NCBI GenBank assembly: GCA_006937955.1
Contig: SSNP01000083.1
Location: 519,502-583,501, forward strand
DNA from: Pachypanchax playfairii
Taxonomy: Eukaryota; Chordata; Actinopteri; Cyprinodontiformes; Aplocheilidae
Direction of reading: 5' to 3'
DNA: 64,000 bases
Part shown: piece after piece, positions 38,101-45,551 of the stretch
Numbering within the stretch: the first letter of the stretch is position 1
How the letters are laid out: the number at the start of each line of letters is the position of its first letter
The notes under the pieces: model-generated
Databases searched by the model: none
What the model saw: the letters and a program-made list of their open reading frames with translations, nothing else
What the model was told of the DNA's origin: nothing
Program-made: the position numbers and the translations under genes

Positions 38101-40838
38101 TTAAGACATAAAATTACAAGAAAATCCATAAATTTTCAGTTGGACAGACACTGAACTGGTAGAGAAAGTTAACCAAATACTGTTGTTGTCTTAATCGTGT
38201 CTTAATTTTTCACTTTATTTACAAATTTGTCACACTCTGAACATCAGCTTCCCTTTGTTTCCAATCAGTCACAACTTAGTTTCACTTGTTAGAACTTCCC
38301 CTAAAAGTCATCTCACACTGTCTGACGTATGGAAACTAAACTGAGAAAAGCTCCAGACAGGTTCCAGATGCTCACAACACCTCGGTGACAATTTGTCTTG
38401 CAAATCTTTTCAAAATGTTCAAATTTCCAGGGAATAAAGAGCCTGAGTCTTCTTTGCCCTGAGACTCAGACAAAGACATCAACATACTTGTCAACTTTCC
38501 AGTTATCTTGGAAATCCCCTCATAATGTAATGTCTGGGGATTTCTTTGGACCAGAATGCATCAGACTGAGCAGTTGACATGTAGAACTAAAGTTTATTGA
38601 AGGATTTGAATGGAGGGCAGGACAAACTTTCTGTGGAAGCAGCACAGAGAGAACACACACAAACACAGTCCAGGTTCTGTTAAGGGTTTAAATACAGGGG
38701 CAGACAGAAGAAGAGATGTTTGATGTGATCTGTGGGAGCAATGGTTACATGAAAGAAGGAGAAAAACAGCTACTGAGATCGCTGACATCACACGACAGCA
38801 CTGCTGGTATGTGATCAAAACAGTAAATCCAGGCAAACAAATCCAATCAATACACAATCCAAGGTCCAGAACCAGTACTCAAAAACAGTGCCATAAAAAA
38901 AACAGCTTAACAGACTGGCAAGGGCTGAGACAGAGACAAAGTTAAGGGGACTAAACTGTCCAATGAGGCAGACAAAAAGCAGATGCAGGCCAGGGTCAAG
39001 GTCTTACTGGGAACAGAACGTGGGCAAGTAAAGCACGAGACATTCAAACTAACTGTTAGTGAAGTGGCGGCAGAGGAAGGGAGTGAAGGTAAGGAGATTA
39101 CTAGGTTAAGTTAGTGGTGCAAACACAAAACATGATAATCATAATAAATACAAGACTATTCAAACAGAAACATCACATGAGCAAAAGAATACTAAGACAA
39201 AAAAAGGGTGTGGACAGAGACGGTACAACATGACATATAAATACTTTTTGCAATTCATCGTTAACAGTCACAGTCCAATGAGGTGCTAGCTAAGAAAGTA
39301 AGAGCCCAAAAATACGTAGAAAACTACACAAATAAAAGTGTAATGGGAATATTTTGAGAACCCCATGGAAACTGGAAGGATAATGGCCCACACATGTGCA
39401 GTGAAGGAGCATCTACTCAGGTTAGAAGAAACAAGACCACAGTGCGTATGATGTCAGTCTGAGCAGTTATGAAACATCACATGTTAGACTGCGACTGCAC
39501 CCAACCAGGGTTAATGACATGTACATTTAACCTTGTAAAACTGTCCAACTACGTATCTGTCATGACGACTGATATGACAGTGTTGATCATGAAGAAGTAG
39601 AACATGTGGACAATCTGCCAAAGCAGATAGATTGTAGCATCATCACTAGGATTCATCCTCGCCATTGTAACTAAGTAGTTTAGTAATTAGATAACATGAT
39701 CAAGTTTATTGATGTAATTAAATACAGTGAAACCTCACTATAGCGGACACTGATGAGACCAGATGTTTTGTCCGTTATGGTGGGGTGTCCATCGTAGAGG
39801 GGTAGGATGTCCGGGTGTCCTGTCATCTAGGAACGTCTATAAACTATTGTCACGGACATTTCCTCAGTACATCAGCTTATTTTATTTTATTGCTTTTACT
39901 AAACCAACACCTCAGTGAGATCACAGCGAGGTAGACTACGAGCTATAATCGTATTTTCTTCTAAACAAGTCGTTCTCCGCGCTGGGAGACTTTCATGAGT
40001 CTACATGCAGCCTGCTGGTGCACGAAGGCGCAGGGACCGTCTACAAATTACAACACTGAAAATATATAACAGAAAAATATTCAGTTGCTTCATCTAGGAC
40101 AGATGAAGTGTCAATAAAATTGTTAATGTTTTTCATGCTAGATTTCTTGGATTAGAAATAGATGTTTTTATTTTTTATCAGCCTTTAATAACTCAATCTT
40201 TAATAAAATCAAATTTTAATGTGTATGGTTGTAAAAAAGCCATTATGAATATTAGTTTGCTCTATAAGCTACATACATTGATTTGGATTAAGGGCTATTT
40301 TCAATCCAATGATGTTTTATTATTAAAATGGGTCAAAAATATACCATTGCATGTTGTAGTGTAACACAAGACACAGTACACGTAACCATCTTCCCTTGAT
40401 CTTACTACAGCTCATATTTTGGGAAAATATGTTTAAATTTAATTGTAGGGTCTTTTTCATCATGTAATAACTGCGTCAGTCTCAGGTTTACTTGAACAAT
40501 AGTTGGAACTATTTTATTTAATCTACTACTAAACTGGTAAATGTGTAGGCTGCATATTTACCAGTAGGATAACAAAAATATTTATTTTGTTTGGGAATGA
40601 AACAGAAAAAGCTGTGTGTGGATGCATGTGTAGCTTTTGTTTTATTATTTTACACTCTTATATCAATAGGCATCCAACCAAACTCACTCTTGGCATTTTG
40701 CAATAATTGGGTGGTGGTGGCCCGGGATGATATCAAAATTCCCAGCCTGAATTATTGTCTCAGTCCACCCCTGGTTGGCCCTGTTTTAAAGAACAACCCC
40801 TGAGGTTTTCACTGACTTTTCTATTTCTTCTTAGATAA
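5059..40838 (+). CDS. rbms3: rbms3, C-terminal part (8 exons): RNA-binding motif, single-stranded-interacting protein 3
   Basis: Joined exons 5059-5156, 8887-8930, 20201-20297, 24777-24827, 35272-35388, 35624-35710, 36517-36644 and 40835-40838 give one open frame of about 207 residues plus stop. All introns are GT-AG and every phase agrees. Family knowledge: RBMS (MSSP) proteins bind AU-rich RNA or single-stranded DNA through two RRM domains and act in transcription and mRNA stability. The RRMs lie upstream of the window; what is seen is the low-complexity Q/S/T/P/A-rich tail. Landmarks are PLLCKFADGGQKKRQ straight after the RRM region, GMALTYDPTAIQNG, FYSSPYSISTNRMIAQTSIT, PLTQQMNHLSLGPTGT, MQGTYIPQYT and the terminal SYQQTK. 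The SSPYS, ITPFIAASPVSTY, VQSTSWMPH and VVxDxSxQTxAPSSQD-like stretches fit RBMS3 better than RBMS1 or RBMS2. The call is by recalled family resemblance, not alignment. Confidence 0.93.
5157..7200. other. rbms3 intron, unique-looking
   Basis: Nothing recognised apart from poly-A/T runs near 5230-5275. Confidence 0.5.
7203..7540. repeat. Fish interspersed repeat ending in (ATGG)n array
   Basis: GTTTCCTCCCACAGTCCAAA, then TTGGTGACTCTAAATTTGCC and the terminal ATGG array (7419-7539, about 30 units) make up the 3' portion of a very widespread fish repeat family that ends in GGAT units. The family's class is not certain to me. Confidence 0.75.
7970..8480 (-). repeat. Antisense L2-type LINE 3' UTR and tail
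   Basis: AATTCAATATATTTTTATTTATACAG... with GGCACTTTACAGAAA, then CTTTAACAGGAAGAAACCTC, is the reverse complement of the 3' UTR of the L2-type LINE seen complete at 63,124-63,405 in this window. The LINE end (AATTG tail) is at the low coordinate, so the insertion is on the minus strand. Confidence 0.65.
8491..8512. repeat. Short telomere-like CCCTAA repeats
   Basis: CTAACCCTAACCCTAA: between two and three units of the vertebrate telomere motif adjoining the antisense LINE tail. It may be part of that repeat rather than a telomeric relic. Confidence 0.7.
8887..8930 (+). CDS. rbms3: rbms3 exon b (44 bp mini-exon)
   Basis: Acceptor TTCCAG, donor GTACGT. Reads SGMALTYDPTAIQN plus GG of a Gly codon completed by the next exon. 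It matches the conserved GMALTYDPT block of RBMS proteins. Confidence 0.95.
8931..10640. other. rbms3 intron, unique-looking
   Basis: No recognised repeat or coding domain; ORFs at 9393-9650 (-) and 9548-9952 (+) overlap each other and look like chance. Confidence 0.45.
10640..10870 (-). pseudogene. Tc1-type transposase fragment
   Basis: The minus strand encodes VWVIQQDNDPKHIGKSTTEW, i.e. the QxDNDPKHxxK(S)T motif around the second catalytic Asp of Tc1 transposases. About 70 residues survive; the DD34E Glu region is lost. A further transposon-like piece with AAATCATCAGCTGTCCACCA follows at about 11,080-11,250. Confidence 0.7.
11704..12411. mobile_element. hAT-type MITE, 708 bp, 8-bp TSD GTAGAAAC
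   Basis: Ends TTGGGGTGTAACG and CGTTACACCCCTA form 13-bp imperfect terminal inverted repeats, flanked by identical GTAGAAAC at 11,696-11,703 and 12,412-12,419. Eight-base duplications and TIR type fit the hAT superfamily. Non-autonomous; its minus-strand ORF (11,672-11,893) crosses the left end and is not a gene. A partial inner copy of the end (GTTACACCCCT) occurs at 12,180-12,190. Confidence 0.88.
12944..12981. repeat. 38-bp perfect palindrome
   Basis: AACCAACCAACCAACAAAT followed at once by its reverse complement, 19-bp arms, no loop. Low complexity (CCAA/GGTT units). Confidence 0.95.
12985..13383. other. rbms3 intron, unique-looking
   Basis: Nothing recognised between the palindrome and the LINE. 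Confidence 0.5.
15052..16653. mobile_element. Complete Tc1/mariner transposon, 1602 bp, TA target
   Basis: Ends with CAGTGGGGCAAAAAAGTATT at both sides in inverted orientation, flanked by TA at 15,050-15,051 and 16,654-16,655. The inverted repeats are about 200 bp (15,052-15,252 and 16,453-16,653) and differ at only a few positions. Each has an outer direct repeat AAGTATTTAGTCA and an inner one AAGTATTTGGTCA, the IR/DR architecture of Sleeping Beauty-type elements. It sits in the 3' UTR of a dead LINE. Confidence 0.97.
15268..16290 (-). CDS. Tc1-family transposase, 340 aa, apparently intact
   Basis: Uninterrupted ATG-to-stop frame of the full family length (340 aa). Residues 1 to about 110 form the paired-type double helix-turn-helix DNA-binding region with a basic GRPR-like hook (SGAPRKIS, 58-65). 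The catalytic domain has Asp153 (WSDETK), Asp244 (QHDNDPKHTA) and Glu279 (NPIENLW), the exact DD34E spacing, plus the Gly-rich VKHGGGNIMLWGCFS. The protein would cut and paste its own element at TA sites. Start codon is well inside the ITRs. No stop or frameshift is seen, so it could be active if expressed. Confidence 0.96.
   Translation of the reverse strand: MAKTKELSKDTRNKIVDLHQAGKTESAIGKQLGVKKSTVGAIIRKWKTYKTTDNLPRSGAPRKISPRGVKMITRTVSKNPRTTRRDLVNDLQRAGTKVTKATISNTLRRQGLKSCSARRVPLLKPGHVQARLRFAREHLDDPEEDWENIIWSDETKIELFGRNSTCRVWRGKNAELDPKNTIPTVKHGGGNIMLWGCFSARGPGRLIRVKERMNGAMYRKILSENLLPSARALKMRRGWVFQHDNDPKHTARATKERLRKKHFKVLEWPSQSPDLNPIENLWRELKVRVAQRQPQNITALEEICMEEWAKIPATVCENLVKTYRKRLTSVIANKGYITKY
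17585..17785. repeat. Partial copy of the AGGTACAG TTAA-MITE
   Basis: CAGGAAGTCTGGACATG and CAACCACCCAGCTGGCTGAG with ACATTAGAC match the 3' half of the element at 48,829-49,304. No terminal repeat is present on either side. Confidence 0.75.
17786..20200. other. rbms3 intron; degenerate repeat-like block at about 17,800-19,000
   Basis: The block is GC-richer than its surroundings and reads like decayed transposon or LINE sequence, but no domain could be named. It contains T16 followed by G11 at 18,856-18,882. The ORF at 18,305-18,547 has no recognised motif. 19,000-20,200 looks unique. Confidence 0.35.
20201..20297 (+). CDS. rbms3: rbms3 exon c
   Basis: Acceptor CTCTAG, donor GTGGGT. Completes the Gly codon and encodes 32 residues from FYSSPYSI to SPVSTYQ. 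The 11.3-kb intron before it holds the intact Tc1 element. Confidence 0.95.
20298..22380. other. rbms3 intron with CpG-containing block at about 21,480-22,060
   Basis: The block has clustered CpG and short ORFs on both strands (21,668-21,982 minus, 21,681-21,893 plus) without known domains. It is likely an unclassified non-autonomous element; no terminal repeats or TSD could be fixed. Confidence 0.35.
22660..23375. mobile_element. Probable insertion inside LINE, class unknown
   Basis: LINE homology stops after TTAGCTCAGAG and restarts after GCTCCAGAG; these similar 8-9-base flanks may be a target-site duplication. The motif TGTAGCGAAACATT occurs twice inside (about 22,810 and 23,321). No clear TIR was found. 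Confidence 0.4.
24269..24298. repeat. 12-bp stem-loop at LINE 3' end
   Basis: ATATACTACAAA, six-base loop, then TTTGTAGTATAT, ending 12 bp before the GATT array. Its position fits a LINE 3' UTR stem-loop used for reverse transcriptase recognition. Confidence 0.85.
24311..24397. repeat. (GATT)n microsatellite, LINE tail
   Basis: About 22 GATT units directly after the LINE 3' end. Confidence 0.97.
24777..24827 (+). CDS. rbms3: rbms3 exon d
   Basis: 51 bp, phase 0 at both ends, acceptor ATGCAG, donor GTAAGT. Encodes VQSTSWMPHQQYVMQPT, the conserved VQSxSWM motif of the family. Confidence 0.94.
24828..26640. other. rbms3 intron, AT-rich
   Basis: No coding domain seen; 26,100-26,560 is purine-rich and may be an old antisense repeat. 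Confidence 0.4.
26640..26910. repeat. Widespread fish repeat fragment
   Basis: TAGCACTTTTCTAGTC, CATTCACCCATTCACGCAAC, GTTCAGTGTCTTGCCCAAGG, CCACCAACCTTC and TGAGCCACAGC are the recurring phrases of an abundant fish interspersed repeat. Family class not known to me. Confidence 0.7.
26911..30923. other. rbms3 intron; CpG-rich block 27,410-28,045 and A/C-rich tract 28,600-28,880
   Basis: The CpG-rich block ends GGCCAGTGTGAGCGCACCAT, like the outer end of a DNA transposon, but the matching left end was not found. 28,600-28,880 is strikingly poor in T and G on the + strand. 30,682-30,707 is a short TA array. No exon seen. Confidence 0.4.
30924..31620 (+). mobile_element. 5' part of AGAGGCC-type TTAA MITE, carrying a hAT MITE
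   Basis: Begins TTAAAGGGGCCATTTCACAC and, after the 562-bp hAT insertion, continues with GTGGTTATTTCTGAAATATT to TTAACAGACTTTTCAATCT, colinear with the full copy at 53,692-54,265. The 3' part is missing. Confidence 0.82.
30956..31517. mobile_element. hAT-type MITE, 562 bp, 8-bp TSD
   Basis: Ends CAGTGTTAATTTTG and CAAAATTAACACTG are inverted repeats. Flanks GTCATGAC (30,948-30,955) and GTCTTGAC (31,518-31,525) match at 7 of 8. Inner arms carry repeated TTTAGTCGACTAAAAT-like palindromes. Confidence 0.87.
31960..32222 (+). repeat. LINE 3' end with (GATTT)n tail
   Basis: GCACATAAGAATTTCACTCA... ATGTGACAATAAAAGTGATTTGATTTGATTTGA is typical of a fish LINE 3' UTR and tail. No RT sequence survives upstream. 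Confidence 0.55.
32311..32342. repeat. 32-bp perfect palindrome
   Basis: AAAATCCCTGTTGTCT joined to its exact reverse complement, 16-bp arms with no loop, XbaI-like TCTAGA centre. Confidence 0.95.
32345..34560. other. rbms3 intron, unique-looking
   Basis: AT-rich. A 22-bp tandem duplication (AATTATCAAATACAATAACG twice) lies at about 33,186-33,228. No coding domain. Confidence 0.45.
34563..34640 (-). repeat. Antisense L2-type LINE tail
   Basis: TCTATTTATAAAGCACCGGT and TTAAAGCACTTTGCAGAAAT mirror the LINE tail at 63,330-63,405. Confidence 0.6.
35111..35146. repeat. (TA)n microsatellite
   Basis: About 17 TA units in rbms3 intron shortly before exon e. Confidence 0.95.
35272..35388 (+). CDS. 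rbms3: rbms3 exon e
   Basis: 117 bp, phase 0, acceptor CCTCAG, donor GTGAGT. Encodes GAVITPATAI to LTQQMNHLSLGPTGT. The middle (EPSLSLHPSSV) is the most diverged part compared with the mammalian protein as I remember it. Confidence 0.94.
35624..35710 (+). CDS. rbms3: rbms3 exon f
   Basis: 87 bp, phase 0, acceptor CTGCAG, donor GTAAGA. Encodes YISAAAAAPMQGTYIPQYT and on to SAITVD. The intron before it is only 235 bp, far shorter than the gene's other introns. Confidence 0.94.
36517..36644 (+). CDS. rbms3: rbms3 exon g (last substantial coding exon)
   Basis: 128 bp, acceptor GGTCAG, donor GTAAGT. Encodes GAVTDPSSQTTAPSSQ to AYSYQQT plus AA of the final Lys codon. Reading through the donor instead of splicing gives AAG TAA, which is also Lys-stop. 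Confidence 0.93.
36730..38030. mobile_element. AGCAGTAC-type TTAA element carrying a hAT MITE
   Basis: Left end TTGAAGCAGTACAAAATAAA and right end TAGTAGTGCTTTAAATAA are inverted versions of the family end TTAA-AGCAGTAC. Related copies lie at 50,310-50,577 (right half) and 62,562-63,123 (left part). Unit length without the hAT insertion is about 650 bp. TTAA ends suggest a piggyBac-type MITE. In the last rbms3 intron. Confidence 0.7.
36924..37570. mobile_element. hAT-type MITE, 647 bp, 8-bp TSD CTTATTTC
   Basis: TAGGGCCGGGACT at the left and AGTCCCGGCCCTA at the right are perfect 13-bp inverted repeats, flanked by identical CTTATTTC (36,916-36,923 and 37,571-37,578). Subterminal TTAATTAACGCGTTAA-like palindromes near the right end are typical of this fish family. 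Inserted in the AGCAGTAC element. Confidence 0.93.
38040..40830. other. Rest of the last rbms3 intron
   Basis: 38,580-38,900 contains an antisense LTR-like stretch (ACTAAAGTTTATTGAAGG; TTTAAATACAGGGG) that I cannot confirm. 39,724-39,840 starts TACAGTGAAACCTCACTATA, like the end of a pogo/Tigger-type element, with no second end found. Otherwise unique-looking. Confidence 0.35.
40835..40838 (+). CDS. rbms3: rbms3 exon h: last codon base and stop, then 3' UTR
   Basis: Acceptor CTTAG at 40830-40834. The first base completes Lys (AA+A), followed by TAA. The remainder is 3' UTR running at least to the AATAAA at 41,322, possibly to 42,905. The 4.19-kb intron before it carries nested MITEs. Confidence 0.88.
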
Positions 40839-42925
40839 CTGGACATTTGGGGATCATTGCTGCATTGCCTTTAGGACTGCACAAAGAAGGCCGAGACACA
40901 AAGGGACAAAAACACAGACGTGATCTAGACATCACCAAGCGGACGATGCTTCCAATGTGCGTAGGAACCAAATAAAGAGTGAAGAAGAAAATCAATTATC
41001 CTCAAGAAAAAGACTCGCTGAAAAAAAAATGTTTGTTTGTCTGACCTAAAGGACGATGGAATCAATCACAGTCCAAGACTTTGATTTGATCATTTTTCAC
41101 CTTCAGACTGAACTTTCCTTTGAAGGAAAAAAAAAAGAGACTAGAATTTAAACTCAACCAACTGTACAGAAAAAAGAAAAAACTGAATGTGCAGGTAGAT
41201 TTTCTGACTTTTTTTATTCAAAGGAAAGAAGGAAATTACGTCCAGGACAAAACAGACTGTCTTCCTTTGAACTGAAGCTACGTTCTTTTCATTCTTTATC
41301 ATTTGAGTAGGTTTTTTAGAAAATAAATGTTTTTTGAAATTCTTATTGCCTTAATTTTCATGAACTTTTGGGGGGTACTTTCCAAAGTATTGAATTCTAT
41401 AAAAAATTAGTGACTGATTGAATGAACTGAGAGTTTGTTTTTTACATTTGTGTGAGCCTCAGAGATGAAATCCACAATGTTATCTGTACAGGAATTTAAC
41501 AAATAGGTTGTATTTGTATGAAGATGGTGCAGTGCAGGTAACGTTGGCTGTTTAGACAAAAGGTAAAGATTAATGTGATTATTGCATCTAGAATGATATG
41601 GTTTGGTTTAAATCTAAGATAATTTCTTTATTTTATTCACCACATTCAAAAATTCTTCATCTTTTTATTTTCCTGCAGATTTTTTAAGGTTTTTATTTGT
41701 GTGTTTTGCTTGTTTCACTGCAAAGACAAGACAAAATAAGGATAATACACATTTTGTCAAAAACCAAATTAGTAAAAGTTGGATTTTTAAATGTGCAAAA
41801 AGCAATAGTTTTAGTGAGATGGTTGACGGTTTCTTGAGTCTTTCCTAAGTGTTGAACAGCCTGCGGGTGACAGATTTCATACCAAAGATGAAGAAATGAT
41901 GTGGTAAAGGGATTGTTGGGTTTTTTCACTTTAAAAATGAAAATATTTTCTGGTCGTTGGTTTATGAGATTACCAAACTTTACTTGTGAGATGATTACAG
42001 TGATAACATGCAGTAGGTCTTTGACACAAATGCCTCAAATAGAAGTTTTTCTGCCATGTTATTAAAGTTATATTGATTTTCATGTAACATTCAAGGAACG
42101 CTTCAACTCCTTTACTGGGAGTTTTGGGATGCACTTTTGTTTCCTTCCATCCTTCTCAAGGTCAGATGCTCCAAAACTCAGTGGCTGCTTTCACAAATAT
42201 TACTAATTTAATTGTTGAAATTAAGATTATTCTCAATAAATAAAATATTTTCTGTCAGTTTTGTAAAGACTGACGATCTTTGAAAGGGCAAGCCTGCAGA
42301 ACAAAATTATTTTAGACTATATTGTAAACTGTTAAGAACAAATCTTAATGTTTAAGCTGCTAAACAAGTATTGAGGCTCATGGTTTTCTTGTATTGAGCA
42401 TATTTGGAAGAAGTTCTACATTAGAATGACAGCAACTGAGAGTTTTAAGTCCAAATGAAGCTTTTTTAAGTTGTTCTGAAAGAATATGGATCTAATGCGA
42501 AGAACTCAATGGCCTCTGAGTCCACATCCTTGATGACCATCCCATATCACCCTCCCATGAAAGAGATTGCACGATGGAGATGGACAGAGAAAATGTGGTT
42601 CAACCAAAATGAAAACAACAAAAAAACTGTTGAAAACAATATAAGAGAAAGAGGGAAAGTGGAAAAAGTATTATTAAAAAGTAATATTTGTGAGGTGTTT
42701 TTTGTAGAGGTGTGTAAAAGAAGATGCAAAAGAAAAAGAACTCTTGACAATGCTATTTTTTCTTTGCTCAGTCACATGCTTCCTGTGTCTTTAAAGTAGT
42801 GATTTTTTGAGAGTGTCTGTAGAACCAGTGGGTATTGCTGTAGTTTCAGATGTGTCTTTTTTGTTTGTTTTTTTTTTATTTTGTTTTTTAAAGACTAAAG
42901 TTTCAATAAAAAATGTTCAACAGGA
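40839..42925 (+). promoter_or_regulatory. rbms3: rbms3 3' UTR (extent uncertain)
   Basis: Non-coding AT-rich sequence after the stop. AATAAA hexamers lie at 40,971, 41,322 and 42,905, with another AATAAA-rich cluster near 42,235. The 41,322 site in a T-rich context is the best single candidate; a longer 3' UTR ending after 42,905 is possible. ORFs here (such as 42,509-42,799) have no recognisable domain. Confidence 0.6.
41322..41327 (+). terminator. AATAAA poly(A) signal candidate for rbms3
   Basis: Canonical hexamer about 480 bp after the stop, followed by T/G-rich sequence. Alternatives at 40,971 and 42,905. Confidence 0.5.
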
Positions 42926-42929
42926 TCAT

Positions 42930-44160
42930 GGTCATCTTTTATGCAGCAATTGCAAAACCTCTGCACTAGAGGGGGCTGTGGCCTTTTGCAAAACTACAAA
43001 ATGAACAGCCTTTTCTTTTATGTAACCCAGATACATGATAAATAATAAGTTGTAAATGAAACCTGGAATCCCTCTGATACTGATCAATTAGATCATTTTC
43101 TATATTCTGTTTGTTTTTTTACAAGTTTGATTGAAGTATTTGCCACTCTTTTAACTCAGGAACCAGCAGCAACACACAGTTTGATGACGTGTTTATTATT
43201 TACTAGAATAAGAATAGTTAACAAGGATTAACAAAACACTTGCAGCAGTGAAAAACATGCATTAATTTCTCCAGTGGAATAATATTATTACAGAAAGATC
43301 ACCAGTATTAGTCAACAGAATGTGCTGTATGCTCCAAACAGTTACTCTATTGATATTTGGGATTTCCCAATAAGCAAAAAAATATTTTTAGAGATTTAAT
43401 CTAATTTATAATTATTCATCATACCTAAACTGTGATGATAGTGCAATTGAAATACTTTTTAATGTCCTTCCAGTTCTAAGTGCTTAAAAAAAGGTAGCTT
43501 GAGGTCTTTTTTTGGTTCTTGAGAACTTTTCAGCTGTCTTCTAAAAGATTTGTTTCAGTTGTAACTAATTGCTAAAACTGTTCAGTTTATATAACAAAAA
43601 CCTCCAAGAATCAAGAAAAGAAGTTGAGTTACTCGCATAGGAAGGAACATCCGGTGTCCCTTCCCTTACAAAATGTATCACAGTGTGATCTCACGAACAA
43701 GATGAAATAATATTCTTCATTATTAAGTTAAGGTGGTTTTTCAGTGAGGGTTAAGTAGGTTTTCATTCAATAAAAGTAGACTATTATTGAGCACCTAGAG
43801 TATATTCCAAAAGGTTTCATTCAGGGCAACTACATGCAATATACAGGAATCATCATGGCAAATACACGTTTGTTCTCACCCAAAGTTCCATGTGTGACTT
43901 GATAAAAACATCTCATTTTTGCATAATTTTTTAAAATCATACGTAGTGTAACAGAAACAAGCAGGCTATATTTAGGTGCTGCTTCATTTGTCTCTTGACT
44001 ATGTTTGTATGCATTCTGTTGACCAACGTCAATTACATTGTTTTGAGCTTGCCCTGAAACAGCAAAGGAAACCATGTTTTAAAGCTTTTTCTTAGCTGAT
44101 TTTTATTATATGTGCTCTAAAAGGTGCTGAAAGACTCAGTGTTTCTTCCTTAAGGAAAAA
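42930..44160. other. Intergenic between rbms3 and entpd3 ends
   Basis: AT-rich; no gene or repeat recognised. Confidence 0.45.
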
Positions 44161-44163
44161 TAC

Positions 44164-44716
44164 CTTAAAGAGGCCATTTCACACAAATTTCATAAGGTTA
44201 TTTCTGAAGTATTAACCTGTAATATGAAACATTTTATAGCTAAAAAACTTAAAGAGGCCCTTCCATTAAAAACGTTTTTTCTGAGGTTTCTGTTGAAAAA
44301 TTTAGCTCCACAGGTGTTCTTACCTTCATAGTAGGTGTGAAAACAGGTCAACAACTTCTCTTTCAGTTTTAATCTCTCAAACTATGCAGGTGGCGATAAC
44401 ACCCGAGTTCTCCCGAGTCCAAATGGCCTGTATCTGTTTCGTCACAACTCCTTTGTTCGTTAGTTTTCGGCAGCTCCTGCAGTTGAAACCTGGCCTAGCA
44501 TGCTGCTGGCTAAAAGCTGTAGCATAACGTAGCAAACAGGAAGATACGACATCTGACGTTGCCATGCGAGGCAGGAAACAGTATTCTTTGCTCTCATAGG
44601 CTAGTTTGTTAGCCAATCAGAGTCCAGCAAGTTCGCATAATGAATTAATAAGTTGCAGCATGAATTCGGACAAATCTTTACGTAGACAGATTGAAAGGTC
44701 TGTTAATCAATGTTTC
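44164..44716 (-). mobile_element. AGAGGCC-type TTAA MITE, internally inverted
   Basis: 44,164-44,248 is the first about 85 bp of the family in forward orientation. 44,253-44,716 is the remaining about 465 bp in reverse orientation, starting with its terminal TTAAAGAGGCCCTTCC. Together they account for one whole element with its body flipped. Confidence 0.8.
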
Positions 44717-44720
44717 TTAA

Positions 44721-45266
44721 ATACGCCATTTCATACAAACTTCAGGACTTTGTGGTTATTTCTTAAGTATTAACCTGTAATATGAAACATTTTATATCTA
44801 AAAAACATCAGGAAACACTTATTAACAGACCTTTCAATCTGTCCGCGTTAAAATTCAGGTGGTTCCAGCTCCTTCCGTCAGGCTGCTTCGTCAGCAGCTG
44901 GTTCATATTCATTATGCGAACTTGCTGGACTCTGATTGGCTAACAAACTAGCCTATGAGAGCAAAGAATACTGTTTCCTGCCTCGCATGGCAACGTCAGA
45001 TGTTGTGTCTTCCTGTTTGCTACGTTATGCTACAGCTTTTAGCCAGCAGCATGCTAGGCCTGGTTTCAACTGGAGGAGCTGCCGAAAACTAACAAACAAA
45101 GGAGTTGTGATGAAACAGATACAGGCCGTTTGGATTCGGGAGAACTCAGGTGTTATCGCCACCTGCGTAGTTTGAGAGATTAAAACTGATACAGAAGTTG
45201 TTGACCTGTTTTCAAAAAATATTCAACAGAAACCTCAGAAAAAACGTTTTTATTGGAATGGCCTTT
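44721..45266 (+). mobile_element. AGAGGCC-type TTAA MITE, forward copy
   Basis: Flanked by TTAA (44,717-44,720 and 45,267-45,270), 546 bp. Colinear with 53,692-54,265. It carries an open frame at 44,936-45,175 that begins at TTG, not ATG (first in-frame Met is in RMATSDVVSS). The same frame is open in the two sister copies. Confidence 0.87.
45249..45254 (-). terminator. First AATAAA on the - strand after the entpd3 stop (inside a MITE)
   Basis: Reading the 300 bases after the TGA, no AATAAA or ATTAAA occurs on the - strand until this hexamer, which lies in the end of the TTAA MITE at 44,721-45,266. AGTAAA variants closer to the stop (near 45,433 and 45,538) are weaker alternatives. Confidence 0.45.
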
Positions 45267-45551
45267 TTAAATAAAAAGCTGGATTTAGTTGAACTGAATT
45301 AGGGATTACTTACTTTGATTATGAAGCTTTTACTTGCATCAAAACATTAAAAATCTCATTTTAACCATGTTTTTGATTGCAAACCCAATTTCAATGTGAT
45401 CTTAACAGAAGTGGATTGTACTGAAATAAAAACAAATTTACTGAGTAACTCTGAACAGACATTCTACACTAAATGCTGCTTTTGCACATTCCTGAAACTT
45501 ACAAAACTTGCCCTTGTGGCTTTTGGTAATTCTTTCTTTTTACTGACATTC

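Noticed and set aside
39724..39840. Complete pogo/Tigger element
   Set aside because: Only one end-like sequence (CAGTGAAACCTCACTATA) is visible, with no second TIR or transposase.
42509..42799. 96-aa ORF after rbms3
   Set aside because: Lies in probable 3' UTR, has no domain and an overlapping antisense ORF; compositionally Lys/Asn-rich as expected from AT-rich DNA.
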